Virus record (IMG/VR): IMGVR_UViG_3300032296_000978
Location: 1-25,231 of that record
Length of the DNA stretch: 25,231 nt
Direction: 5' to 3' (one strand)
Source: a virus
Shown here: positions 13,445 through 21,404 of the stretch, piece after piece
Layout: the number at the start of each line of letters is the position of its first letter
How positions within the stretch are numbered: position 1 is the stretch's first letter
Made by a program: the position numbers and the translations under genes
The notes under the pieces: model-generated
What the model was told of the DNA's origin: nothing
The model's database searches: none
The model's input: the letters and a program-made list of their open reading frames with translations, nothing else

Positions 13445-14470
13445 TTAAATATTATTGTTGTTAAATTGGTGCAAAATTTTACTTAGTTCAGATGCCATTG
13501 CCCTGAGTTCGGCAGCAACACTGCCCTCATATTCGACATTGAAAAGCCCTTCCACTGAAAAGCCCTTCCATTCCCCTGCCTTTACTTTTTCCCATACTTC
13601 TTCATTGTCCACTAAATAGGTAACGAACATTGAGCCGTCCTCGGCATCTTCAAAACCAACGGGCGGCATTATACCCCTTGCCCGGTCAATGAAGTACATC
13701 TCAATCATATACACCCCCTCATTCACGGGTGTGGCATGGTCGGTGTTGACTGCATTATACATGGCTTTGCGTGCCATTTTCTTTGCTATCGTCCAAATGG
13801 TTTCGGCATCGAATACGACATAATACTCACCTCTTGCATCGTCGAACCGATAAATTGGTTTGTTTGCCAGCATTGCCGGGCCAGTGATTATCCGCTTTTC
13901 TTCGGACTGAATAGAAAACTTTTGTTTGTCGATTTGGTTTAACTTACGCTGCGCCCACTCAATACCTTCATCACCACCCCAAGCCAGCCACATAAGCCTT
14001 CCACAACCGTCGCCTAATTCCTTGTCGCTGTTCTGCCTATGCCTTTCAAACGCTGCCATTCGTGCAATGGTGTCGCGGCTTATGGATTCACCATTGGCCA
14101 GTTGGTTTGCTCTTATTTTGCCAACATCAGTGCCGCAGTCGCCCCAGCCGTTTTCTTCTGCCCAACGAAGAGCAACCTTTGCATTTTCTTTGGCCGCCTC
14201 GGGATAGTCGCTGTAACTTTCAAACTTTTGTCTGCCAGCCCATTTGTCATAACATACAGCAGCCGCTTGGTCTTGTTCCATTCCTTCGCCTATCATGTAC
14301 GGAATGCAACGCCCGATAAATTCATCTTCGCTTTCTTTTGCGCCCGGCTCAACAAATTCCTGAAACAAGAGGAAGTCTTTTTTTATAGCTGGTTTGTCAA
14401 CAAGGCTCACGAACTCAACGCCCGTGTCGTCATCCTCATTGACTACTATTTTGTACAATGGTAACTCCAT
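13445..14470 (-). CDS. XkdF-like prohead serine protease with inserted domain
   Basis: The protein begins LPLYKIVVNEDDDTGVEFVSLVDKPAI, as in XkdF-like phage proteases. The catalytic part is near the C-terminus: NTDHATPVNEGVYMIEMYFID (His245) and GEWKGFSVEGLF (Ser305), the His and Ser blocks of this family. Between them and the N-terminus is a long insert (about 43-182). Its first piece, EFIGRCIPYMIGEGMEQDQAA, and second piece, with KIRANQLANGESISRDTIAR and GCGRLMWLAWGG, recur in Bacteroidota phage head proteins. The function of the insert is unknown. The protease should process scaffold and capsid during prohead maturation. It starts a transcription unit with a GTACATTT motif 6 bases upstream and lies beside scaffold and capsid genes. 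Confidence 0.8.
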   Translation of the reverse strand: MELPLYKIVVNEDDDTGVEFVSLVDKPAIKKDFLLFQEFVEPGAKESEDEFIGRCIPYMIGEGMEQDQAAAVCYDKWAGRQKFESYSDYPEAAKENAKVALRWAEENGWGDCGTDVGKIRANQLANGESISRDTIARMAAFERHRQNSDKELGDGCGRLMWLAWGGDEGIEWAQRKLNQIDKQKFSIQSEEKRIITGPAMLANKPIYRFDDARGEYYVVFDAETIWTIAKKMARKAMYNAVNTDHATPVNEGVYMIEMYFIDRARGIMPPVGFEDAEDGSMFVTYLVDNEEVWEKVKAGEWKGFSVEGLFNVEYEGSVAAELRAMASELSKILHQFNNNNI

Positions 14471-14476
14471 GCCCTT

Positions 14477-14484
14477 AAATGTAC
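14477..14484 (-). promoter_or_regulatory. GTACATTT promoter motif before the head unit
   Basis: Minus strand: AAGTACATTTAAGGGC, then ATG 6 bases after the motif. The motif lies just beyond the tape-measure stop codon (14490-14488). No TTG at -33 spacing is seen, so the motif may rely on a phage or alternative factor. Confidence 0.6.
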
Positions 14485-14487
14485 TTA

Positions 14488-16650
14488 TCAGACAACCGAT
14501 ACATTTCGCACCCTGCGCACCCTTGTTTGGGTTTTCGTAATGTCGCCTTCGAGTACATAAACACGCCCCATTCCGGCAAAGCCACCGGGCTGTTCCATAT
14601 CCGGCAACAAGCCCCCGGTTACGGGTGTAGTGTTTGGTGCGGAAGGATTATTGCCACCTCCACCGCCCCCACCTGCCGCGCCACTTTTGCTTTCAAACTT
14701 TGTCTGCTCAATTTTCTTCACCCTTCCAATACCTGCCGCAACGGCCAACGCTGCTGCAATAGTTGCACGAATAGGCGCATCCGGTGTTGGTATTGCCATT
14801 TGTGAGGCGTAGGCCGACTGAGCTGCCATAAGTGTTTCAACAATCGCCTGAGCAATCGAAGCCTTTTTCTTGATTTCAAATGCCTTTTTCTGCTGCTCTT
14901 CGGATTTACCTGAAAATGAGTCCGCAAGTTCAGCAATGGCTGCAAATCCCTGAGCCGTTAGTTGCAAACTTGCCTGTTCTGCTGCCCGTTTATCAGCTAA
15001 ATCTTTGTCTCGGATTTCTTTTTTCTTTGCTGCAAGTGCTGCCTCCGCTGCTATTGCCTCTGCTGAATTTTCACCATTTATGGCGCGCATTGCCTCTAAA
15101 TTGGTTTGCAGCCTTTCAAGTTCTAAATTGTTAAACTCTTCTTGCGTTGCGCCCCTTTGAACAAGTTGCAGTTCCTGATATTTGTAGTAATCGTCATTTG
15201 CCTTTAAAAGGCTGTCTTGCTGCGACTTTTGAAATTCCTTTAATTTCTTTTGGTGTTCTTCTTCTCTTTTCAGTGCCTCCGCTTTGGCCTTTTCGTCCGC
15301 ATCTTTAAGTTTTTGCAGGTGTTCTTCGCGTATCTTTTCAAGTGCCGCATCACGCTGCATTGCGATTTCTAATTCGCTGAAACCTTGTTTGCGTAGGTTT
15401 GCCACCGTTGTTTGAAATGCAGCATCGGCAGCCGCGATTTTCTTTTCGATTGTTGACTGGTCAAGGCCGAGCATAGTGGCCTGCCGTTCCAATGCCTTTT
15501 GTTTTTCTTCTTCTGCCCGTTGTGCCCCCTCTTGTGCAGCCTGCTGGTCTGCTTGTTTTATGGCAAGTATTAACCCATCCCTTTTGCTTACAAGTTCTGC
15601 GCCCGTTTTTTCGGCTGCCTTTACCGCTTTATCGCCCTCTTTGGCAACTTCATCAGGATTGAAAATAAATTTAGCACCTATCTCGCTGCCCTTTTCAATC
15701 ATTTTGTCGATTTCTTCATTGAAACTGAATGCGGTTATTTTACCAAATCCAAGCGTTTCAGATACGGCATTGGCAGTCTTAATCAACAAGTCAAGTGGAG
15801 TAACCAAAAGGCGCACACCTGCTGCTGCAACTTCAAGTGCAAAGCGAATTGCACCCTTTGCAAATTCCTTATTCCTTTTGGCAGCAGCTACCTCTAAATC
15901 ACGGGTGGTTTTGGCATTGGCAATTACAACCTTTTGCTTTTCAATTTCCGTGTTTATCTGGTCAATTTTCAGTTTCTGAATATCGCGTTCGGACTTGCCT
16001 TGTAATTTTAGGGTGTTTTCGGATAGTTCAAGAAGTTCCGTTTTTTGCTTTTCGGCCTCAACATTTTCAGTGGCTTTTTTGTTGAGTTTTTCTTGCTCTG
16101 CTGTAACCCCACCAATCGCCCCTTTGATGTCGTCCCAATATGCAGCAACCGTACCGAGTGCCACCAATAGCAATCCTATACCCGTGGCAGCGATTGCACC
16201 TTTAATCCCTTTGAAACCTTGAATAGATGCTTGAACAAAACCTTTCATGCCTTTGGTCATGTCCATAACGCCCTGCACCCCCTCGGCAAATGCGGATGCC
16301 GCTTGTACTTTTGCCAGTGCTTTTTGTGCGGTTTCGCTTTCGATGCCAAATAACTGCATTGCACCCGTTGCACCTTGTATGCCTCTTGCAACTCCTAAAC
16401 CTATGTTGGCAATGACTTGAAATTTATCGGGATTTAAACCAGCCACACGCTGCCCAAAATCCTCCATTTGGTCTTTGAGTTCGGCCACCTTTTTTGCCGC
16501 GTTCTGCGCCTCGGGGGAGAACTCTCCAAATTGTTGCGATAACCTAATCGCTTCCTGAGTTGCCTCTCTTATTTGGGTTTTTAATGATTTGACGCTTTCC
16601 GTCCCTTTGGTTTCCGCTTGTAAGGTTGCGGTTACTGTGGTTTTTGCCAT
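14488..16650 (-). CDS. Tape measure protein
   Basis: The 720-residue protein has the tape-measure layout: an N-terminal coiled coil (SVKSLKTQIREATQEAIRL), an Ala/Gly-rich hydrophobic region with GFKGIKGAIAATGIGLLLVALGTVAAYW (about 145-175), and another around RFALEVAAAGVRLLVTPLDLL. Long Glu/Lys/Ala coiled coils follow (EKQKALERQ, EEHQKKLKEFQKSQQDSL). The C-terminal zone has a third hydrophobic stretch and a run of glycines (SGAAGGGGGGGNNP). Tape measures set tail length, occupy the tail lumen and enter the host membrane at infection. At 720 residues it would predict a short to medium tail of very roughly 100 nm, using the usual 0.15 nm per residue. It precedes the head genes rather than following them. 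Confidence 0.85.
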   Translation of the reverse strand: MAKTTVTATLQAETKGTESVKSLKTQIREATQEAIRLSQQFGEFSPEAQNAAKKVAELKDQMEDFGQRVAGLNPDKFQVIANIGLGVARGIQGATGAMQLFGIESETAQKALAKVQAASAFAEGVQGVMDMTKGMKGFVQASIQGFKGIKGAIAATGIGLLLVALGTVAAYWDDIKGAIGGVTAEQEKLNKKATENVEAEKQKTELLELSENTLKLQGKSERDIQKLKIDQINTEIEKQKVVIANAKTTRDLEVAAAKRNKEFAKGAIRFALEVAAAGVRLLVTPLDLLIKTANAVSETLGFGKITAFSFNEEIDKMIEKGSEIGAKFIFNPDEVAKEGDKAVKAAEKTGAELVSKRDGLILAIKQADQQAAQEGAQRAEEEKQKALERQATMLGLDQSTIEKKIAAADAAFQTTVANLRKQGFSELEIAMQRDAALEKIREEHLQKLKDADEKAKAEALKREEEHQKKLKEFQKSQQDSLLKANDDYYKYQELQLVQRGATQEEFNNLELERLQTNLEAMRAINGENSAEAIAAEAALAAKKKEIRDKDLADKRAAEQASLQLTAQGFAAIAELADSFSGKSEEQQKKAFEIKKKASIAQAIVETLMAAQSAYASQMAIPTPDAPIRATIAAALAVAAGIGRVKKIEQTKFESKSGAAGGGGGGGNNPSAPNTTPVTGGLLPDMEQPGGFAGMGRVYVLEGDITKTQTRVRRVRNVSVV

Positions 16651-16651
16651 T

Positions 16652-19390
16652 TTATTTTTTACTGATTACATACCAAGAAGTGCCGTCGCAAACGACCTGA
16701 ACACATTCATAGTGATTTTGAATTATATAATTTGCACCCCCGTCGATTGTTTCATCTCCACTGGGTTCTATTGTCAACTGATGCGCCCCAGTGTTCTTAT
16801 ACACATAGTAAGCCTTGCCCGTTGCCGTTGCTGCCGCAGGTAGGTTTAGCGTGGTGTTTGCGGTCAACTCCATAATGTAAATGTCCTTATACAAATCTGC
16901 CGTTACACTCGTTGCCGTTGTCGTTGCTATCCGGTTTGTGCTGAAATTTAACTGAGTCATTGAATGACCTTGCAGCCATACCTCACTATCTACAACCGGG
17001 TTTGCTGGGGCTTCACCTATGACAATCGCATCGTTTCCAATGAATGTAACTCCGCTGGTGGCAAATGCCGCATTCCGCAGCCCTAAGTTCGTGATTGCAT
17101 TGCCTACGCCTATGCCGTCCCCTACCGTGTTATACTCGCCTATGCTTACGCCTTTACTTTGAATGACCTTGCCGTTGGTTCTGCCACCACCGGGATTGTA
17201 TTCCGTTTCTTCGCCCGTACCTTGTTCACCGCCACCGCCTACGCTGCCCGTGGTTGCCGTGAATGTTTGTCCAGTTTTTAAGAAAAGAAACTCACAAATG
17301 TTTACCGAGGGGTTTATCGGGTCATAATCTTCTACCTTGTTCAGTCTGAAATAATTGCCGTCGAAGAAATACAAGTCCCGGAATGACAATTTTTCCATAT
17401 CTGCCGGGGTAAGGTGAAAATGACCGCGAACTATTTTGCTATCCTTATCCGTAATCTCCTGAATGTACTTTGACCAGTAGGCGTTGTAGAGGTTGTTATT
17501 AGTTACGGGTGTTTTGCCGGGCAGCTCGATAAATCGAGGCAACCCGAAATTTATATCGGTATTGGATTGCAATGGGGTGTCCAAATGACCCATAAAGGGG
17601 TAATTGGTTTTTGTCGTTGTTGTTGTTGTCGTTGTGGCAGTTGCTTTTCCGTAGTGAATAGTGTATGTTTTACAAGACAGATATTTGTATTGTAAAATTC
17701 TGAGTTTTCCGGCCTTGCCGTCTTGATTGTCGGTTGAGTTACCCGGCAAATATTTGTCATCAAACCCCACGCTTATCATTGTAGTGGGCTGAAATCCTAT
17801 CTCAATTTTCTTTTCTTCTTTTACAAAGTCATTGTTGATTACAATTTGCCTATCCCCATAAGTGCGGTCGTAGTCTTGTTTGTATGTTTTATTATCGTCA
17901 TCGTCTCCCTCCGCGTATGTGAATAGATATTTACCTGCATCGAGTTCGCCCATGGGTGTTATTTCAAGGGGCTGCAACAAGTCCCTTTTCATTGTCCAAT
18001 CTTTGACGCTGCTTTGATAAAATTCTTCGCGTGGAAGAATAGTCAAAGTGTTCACCATTTCGGTAGGCTCAATGTACAAATTGAACATGGTAAAAATCCA
18101 TTTCAAAAACTCACGCTGCTTTGTTTCGCCTTGGAAGAAGCCGCCAAAATCTATTGTTTGATCATAGCCCCATGTCGTTGGTTTTACATCGTTGTAAATT
18201 GCACTTCCCGTATTTTGGGTATATGTCCACCCGGTCAATGGTGCTGTTAATGTGCTGTTGTAAATGTTATACAGCCTGATTTCAACTTCATCATTGCGGT
18301 TTAAATACACATTGTGAAAATCTATCGATTGAGTTATAGTGCCAACACCTGAGCCATTTGCAATACCTCTTTCACTTAGGCCGTCATAAACCAACTTGCC
18401 ATTGATATAAAGCCCGTAAATGGCAAAAAACACCTGATTTGAATTTAATCCAGAAACCGTTGCATTATTGTCAATGAAAATGTTGTAATCGCCTGAGTAT
18501 TGGCAAGTGTAAACCCCGGTCGTTGTGTTGTATTGGTTTGAAATGTCGTTTATTTCGTTGTTGAAAATCAGTTTATTCCCAGCCGTTATCGTTACATCGC
18601 TTGACCTTTCCGCATCGAATTGCCTGTCTGCCACATCATCACTGCCCAAAATAGGGTAACGGGTAGGACAAGGGACTACAAGGCGTTTAAATTGTGCTGA
18701 ATTAAAGAATGAGCCGCTGCTGTAATTGTACCCTGCGCCACTGAATATCTTATCTACTATTGTTTTGGCATACAAATAAACGGTTAAATTGTCCGTGTTT
18801 AGGCTTTTGTAATTGGCATAAGTGCCGTTGTCCATCCACCCATAAACATACCCTTCGCCCGTGGGCGCACCACCGCTAAAATTGACATATCCACTGCTGC
18901 CGTTTTTTACGATTGAAGTATCCCAAGAGTTAAAAATATTGGTGGCATTTAGCGTGTGATTGTACTCCGTGAAATTAAGGTCTGCAAGTTTGGCATCTGA
19001 AATGTTTGCAAACAAGTCGGCCAACTGCCCGTGCATAGTACACTCATATTGGATTTCGTGCCTATCCGTTACATTGATATTCAGCAGCCGTATAAAGCCC
19101 TCAATTTGCGTTACCTCGTCCACATATAGCGAGGCACTGGCTTTTAGGTTTGGATTGAAATCGGGGTTGAAATTTGTTGCTGTGGTGTTGCGGATTGACA
19201 AGTTGAGGTCAAACAAATGACTGAACAATTTATTATTCCGCTTCGTGCCGGGCAGGGTAAATGTCTTACTCCAATCTGATGACCTGCTTTCGGGTTCGCG
19301 TATGTCCGCAATAGACTTGTTTATCAATATGCCAAAATCAGTTGGCAAGTCAACTATCTGATTGCCGCAAACCAGCCTTACATTGTTCAT
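16652..19390 (-). CDS. Large tail/baseplate protein with C-terminal adhesin-like domain
   Basis: The 912-residue protein begins MNNVRLVCGNQIVDLPTDFGILINKS and continues SSDWSKTFTLPGTKRNNKLF, an N-terminal block I associate with large tail proteins of Bacteroidota phages. Residues 1-700 are beta-rich. A Gly/Glu linker (about 715-740) leads to a repeat-like C-terminus (SKGVSIGEYNTVGDGIGVG, NLPAAATATGKAYYVYKNTGAHQLTIEPSGDETIDGG), the type of domain found at fibre tips. A run of eight threonines sits near residue 590. The protein probably forms the tail tip or baseplate hub with an exposed binding region. The start overlaps the previous stop (ATGA), and one base separates its stop from the tape-measure gene. 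Confidence 0.68.
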   Translation of the reverse strand: MNNVRLVCGNQIVDLPTDFGILINKSIADIREPESRSSDWSKTFTLPGTKRNNKLFSHLFDLNLSIRNTTATNFNPDFNPNLKASASLYVDEVTQIEGFIRLLNINVTDRHEIQYECTMHGQLADLFANISDAKLADLNFTEYNHTLNATNIFNSWDTSIVKNGSSGYVNFSGGAPTGEGYVYGWMDNGTYANYKSLNTDNLTVYLYAKTIVDKIFSGAGYNYSSGSFFNSAQFKRLVVPCPTRYPILGSDDVADRQFDAERSSDVTITAGNKLIFNNEINDISNQYNTTTGVYTCQYSGDYNIFIDNNATVSGLNSNQVFFAIYGLYINGKLVYDGLSERGIANGSGVGTITQSIDFHNVYLNRNDEVEIRLYNIYNSTLTAPLTGWTYTQNTGSAIYNDVKPTTWGYDQTIDFGGFFQGETKQREFLKWIFTMFNLYIEPTEMVNTLTILPREEFYQSSVKDWTMKRDLLQPLEITPMGELDAGKYLFTYAEGDDDDNKTYKQDYDRTYGDRQIVINNDFVKEEKKIEIGFQPTTMISVGFDDKYLPGNSTDNQDGKAGKLRILQYKYLSCKTYTIHYGKATATTTTTTTTKTNYPFMGHLDTPLQSNTDINFGLPRFIELPGKTPVTNNNLYNAYWSKYIQEITDKDSKIVRGHFHLTPADMEKLSFRDLYFFDGNYFRLNKVEDYDPINPSVNICEFLFLKTGQTFTATTGSVGGGGEQGTGEETEYNPGGGRTNGKVIQSKGVSIGEYNTVGDGIGVGNAITNLGLRNAAFATSGVTFIGNDAIVIGEAPANPVVDSEVWLQGHSMTQLNFSTNRIATTTATSVTADLYKDIYIMELTANTTLNLPAAATATGKAYYVYKNTGAHQLTIEPSGDETIDGGANYIIQNHYECVQVVCDGTSWYVISKK
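17611..17636 (-). repeat. Trinucleotide repeat encoding a threonine run
   Basis: The plus strand shows GTCGTTGTTGTTGTTGTCGTTG, i.e. ACN codons on the minus strand giving eight consecutive Thr in the large tail protein. Such runs can change length by slippage. Confidence 0.8.
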
Positions 19391-20580
19391 ATATTTTGCA
19401 GGATTTCGGGTTCGGTATATTCAACTTCAATTCGCAACTGCTGAGGCCCGTCATTCAGGTCAAACACTTCCATTGAGGTGTTCGTGATGTTAACGGGTAT
19501 AGTGCCGTCCAAATAGACAATAGGGCTGCTCAGTAAATCGTCCACCCATTGCCACTCAGTTGCGTTGAGAAAGTCAGTGTTTAGGATTACTTTCCGCGTT
19601 TTGGTTGTGGAGTAGTTTGCGATGCCGTGGGCTGCGGTGTCGCGTCCGTATTGCGTCCCGGTGAACTCATAAGTATTGCGTTTTAATTGTTTGCGTTGTA
19701 CTTCATAAATGTCGCGGTTCAGCATACCACATCGCAGCGTTTCAAAGCCGCCAAGGCGATTGAGAAAATACAATACACGGGGCGTGTACTTAGAGCACTC
19801 CTCAATCACATCAAACCGATATGCCTCACTGCAAGGGTCATTCCCGATACTTTGTTTCAGCTGTATGGTATAATAGACAGTCCCAACGGGAACAACCGAA
19901 CCTGCCGTGCCACTAATTAAACTTGCCGAAGGTATTTGATTAAGATTTACAACCCCGGCTGCCATACGGAGTAAGTATTCATCCTTTGCCGATGTGTTAA
20001 AGCTTTGGTCAATTACCGATGTGGTGGCGTTACCTGCCGCATCGTAGGCTTTCACTTCCACTTCATCAACACCCGTGGCCGCACCCCTGAGAAAATAAAG
20101 GTAATCGTACTGAGTCCTTGTAACCCTGCGACTGCGAACGGTGGTTAAAAACTTTCTGCTGCTGGGTATTGCTATTTCGTAATCACTAACGGCTTCACTT
20201 TCCCATTTAGAAAATAATCCGTTCCAAGTGTACTTACCCGTGTCGCTGGTCAGGTTAAGATATTCTGCGCCTCCGTATTCTTCGCCAAACTCAACTGAGT
20301 ATGCAAGAAATGAGTTGCTGCATTTGGCCGGAATTGTCGTCGCCTGATTGAAGTCAAAGGTTACATAGTTTTGCAATATCCGGGATAGGTTAAACACCCC
20401 GTAACTGGTGCCAGTGTAAACGGGGGCTTTGAGTTTGGCAAGGATAGTGCCAGCCGCATTTTTTACAACGGCAACAAATTTAAAATTGCTTTGCCCTGAG
20501 TTTGTGCTGCTCAGTGTGTAGGTTATGTCGGAATAAACGGGGGTGATGTCGCCCGGTTCGTTTTCAATGGTAATCGCCAC
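19387..20580 (-). CDS. Tail protein (distal-tail/hub candidate)
   Basis: The GTG start at 20580 is chosen because a GTACATTT motif ends 7 bases upstream of it and the frame is closed soon after. The 397-residue product is beta-rich: ITPVYSDITYTLSSTNSGQSNFKFVAVVKNAAGTILAKLK at the N-terminus, a YGVFNLSRILQNYVTFDFN segment, and a central TTVRSRRVTRTQYDYLYFLRGA. A second conserved part around RVLYFLNRLGGFETLRCGM is followed by VILNTDFLNATEWQWVDDLLSSP. I have seen this protein type paired with the large tail protein that follows in Bacteroidota phages, where it is annotated as a tail or virion protein. A distal-tail role is an inference from size and position. Confidence 0.66.
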   Translation of the reverse strand: MAITIENEPGDITPVYSDITYTLSSTNSGQSNFKFVAVVKNAAGTILAKLKAPVYTGTSYGVFNLSRILQNYVTFDFNQATTIPAKCSNSFLAYSVEFGEEYGGAEYLNLTSDTGKYTWNGLFSKWESEAVSDYEIAIPSSRKFLTTVRSRRVTRTQYDYLYFLRGAATGVDEVEVKAYDAAGNATTSVIDQSFNTSAKDEYLLRMAAGVVNLNQIPSASLISGTAGSVVPVGTVYYTIQLKQSIGNDPCSEAYRFDVIEECSKYTPRVLYFLNRLGGFETLRCGMLNRDIYEVQRKQLKRNTYEFTGTQYGRDTAAHGIANYSTTKTRKVILNTDFLNATEWQWVDDLLSSPIVYLDGTIPVNITNTSMEVFDLNDGPQQLRIEVEYTEPEILQNI

Positions 20581-20586
20581 GCCTTA

Positions 20587-20594
20587 AAATGTAC
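20587..20594 (-). promoter_or_regulatory. GTACATTT promoter motif before the tail unit
   Basis: Minus strand: GGGTACATTTTAAGGC, then GTG at 20580, 6 bases after the motif. It lies in the 36-base gap after the tail-completion-like gene. No -33 TTG is visible. Confidence 0.58.
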
Positions 20595-20616
20595 CCGGTG
20601 GCTTTTCGGTGTAAGG

Positions 20617-21213
20617 TTAAGCAGGTTTGCGTTCTTCCAGTTTTACCGAAATCAAAATCCGCTGCCCGAAAGCGTCTGATAAATGCTGCGCGATTGCATC
20701 AATGTTTTGGGGGTTGATTACATCTTTGACAAAGAACTTCCCCTTAAATCCTTTGCGGTGAATTTTGTTTGCAATAGCCACCGCCATTGAACGCCTGCGT
20801 TCCAAAACACTTTGACCGCTTTCTTCTTTTGATTGTCGTACCTGAATACCCTTTGCGCTAATCCATTCTTCAATGTGCTGCCAAAGGAATTTGCCCCCGT
20901 CGTTGCCTTTTTTAGTCTTGCCCCTGCCTTGGTCTACGGCCTCCCAATAATCGGCCATAACAATATCAACAGACACCCCGTTTTCAATCTTCACGGTTTG
21001 GGTTAAATCTACCGAACTGCGAAGATTTTTTGTTGCTACTGCGCCCTTGTCGGTTATGGCCTTGCGTAATTCGTCTGTAATCTTTTGCGCCACCCCGGTC
21101 AATAAATCGTCAAGCAAACTGCCCGACTTTAAATCCGGGTCGTTTGCGTTCTTGCCGATGTTGGCCAACGCCCCCCGGTTGATTGCATCTAATTGCGCCT
21201 TTGATATGCTCAC
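20617..21213 (-). CDS. Tail-completion-like protein (HK97 gp10 type candidate)
   Basis: The start is GTG at 21213, supported by a GTACATTT motif 6 bases upstream and a terminator before that. The 198-residue protein has a helical N-terminal region (SLLDDLLTGVAQKITDELRKAI), a beta strand pair (SVDLTQTVKIENGVSVDIVMADYWEAVDQGRGKTK) and a helical C-terminus ending in a basic tail. The arrangement helix, strands with a Y-W-E-x-V-D-x-G-R-G motif, helix is characteristic of HK97 gp10-like tail-completion proteins, which join tail tube and head. It lies just after the tail-assembly chaperone region, which agrees. Family placement is by eye only. Confidence 0.6.
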   Translation of the reverse strand: MSISKAQLDAINRGALANIGKNANDPDLKSGSLLDDLLTGVAQKITDELRKAITDKGAVATKNLRSSVDLTQTVKIENGVSVDIVMADYWEAVDQGRGKTKKGNDGGKFLWQHIEEWISAKGIQVRQSKEESGQSVLERRRSMAVAIANKIHRKGFKGKFFVKDVINPQNIDAIAQHLSDAFGQRILISVKLEERKPA

Positions 21214-21219
21214 GCTAAT

Positions 21220-21227
21220 AAATGTAC
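21220..21227 (-). promoter_or_regulatory. GTACATTT promoter motif after the inserted cassette
   Basis: Minus strand: TTTGGTACATTTATTAGC, then GTG at 21213, 6 bases after the motif. It restarts late transcription just downstream of the terminator at 21231-21260. The core TTTGGTACATTTAT is identical to the plus-strand copy at 2684-2696. Confidence 0.62.
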
Positions 21228-21230
21228 CAA

Positions 21231-21260
21231 AGAGAAACCCGGCTCATTGCTGAAACCGGG
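21231..21260 (-). terminator. Intrinsic terminator closing the inserted cassette
   Basis: Minus strand: ACCCGG (21260-21255) pairs with CCGGGT around a 13-base loop and is followed by TTTCTCTTT. The T-run is interrupted by one C, so efficiency is uncertain. Confidence 0.72.
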
Positions 21261-21265
21261 TCGGT

Positions 21266-21284
21266 CTGCCGATGCTATCGGCAG
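21266..21284 (-). other. Perfect hairpin between tRNA-like gene and terminator
   Basis: CTGCCGAT and ATCGGCAG pair over eight bases with a 3-base loop. No T-run follows, so it is not itself a terminator. It may protect or process the 3' end of the tRNA-like RNA just upstream. Confidence 0.7.
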
Positions 21285-21290
21285 GGAGGG

Positions 21291-21398
21291 TAGTCAGGAC
21301 AGGACTCGAACCTGTTATTGAATATAGAGGTTGTAGTTTTCGTACTGGTTATACAACATGATACTCCATTTAAGCGTCTACCATTCCGCCACCTGACT
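21291..21398 (-). tRNA. tRNA-like gene (Leu-type 5' half) with atypical anticodon/variable region
   Basis: On the minus strand AGTCAGG (21398-21392) pairs perfectly over seven bases with CCTGACT (21298-21292). The 5' half (TGGCGGAATGGTAGACGC) has the leucine-type three-pair D-stem and GG loop. The T-arm ACAGG, TTCGAGT, CCTGT is perfect. The middle of about 58 bases does not form a normal five-pair, seven-base anticodon arm. It can form a long helix instead: ATGGAGTAT with ATATTCAAT, then GTTGTA with TACAAC, around a 16-base loop. CCA is not encoded. It is therefore a tRNA-like RNA, possibly a class II tRNA with an insert or a decayed tRNA-Leu. The anticodon is not called. Confidence 0.65.
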
Positions 21399-21404
21399 AT
21401 GTTT

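Noticed and set aside
14039-14464. Plus-strand frame of 141 codons in the protease gene
   Set aside because: Antisense to the XkdF-like protease; two other plus-strand frames overlap it, as expected from composition alone.
15476-15979. Open frame of 167 codons on the plus strand within the tape-measure gene
   Set aside because: It is antisense to the coiled-coil coding region of a clear tape-measure gene; its Ser/Ala/Cys-rich product and lack of start signals mark it as a shadow.
21266-21284. Hairpin as an intrinsic terminator
   Set aside because: The stem is perfect but is followed by ACCGACCC rather than a T-run; the terminator is the next hairpin.
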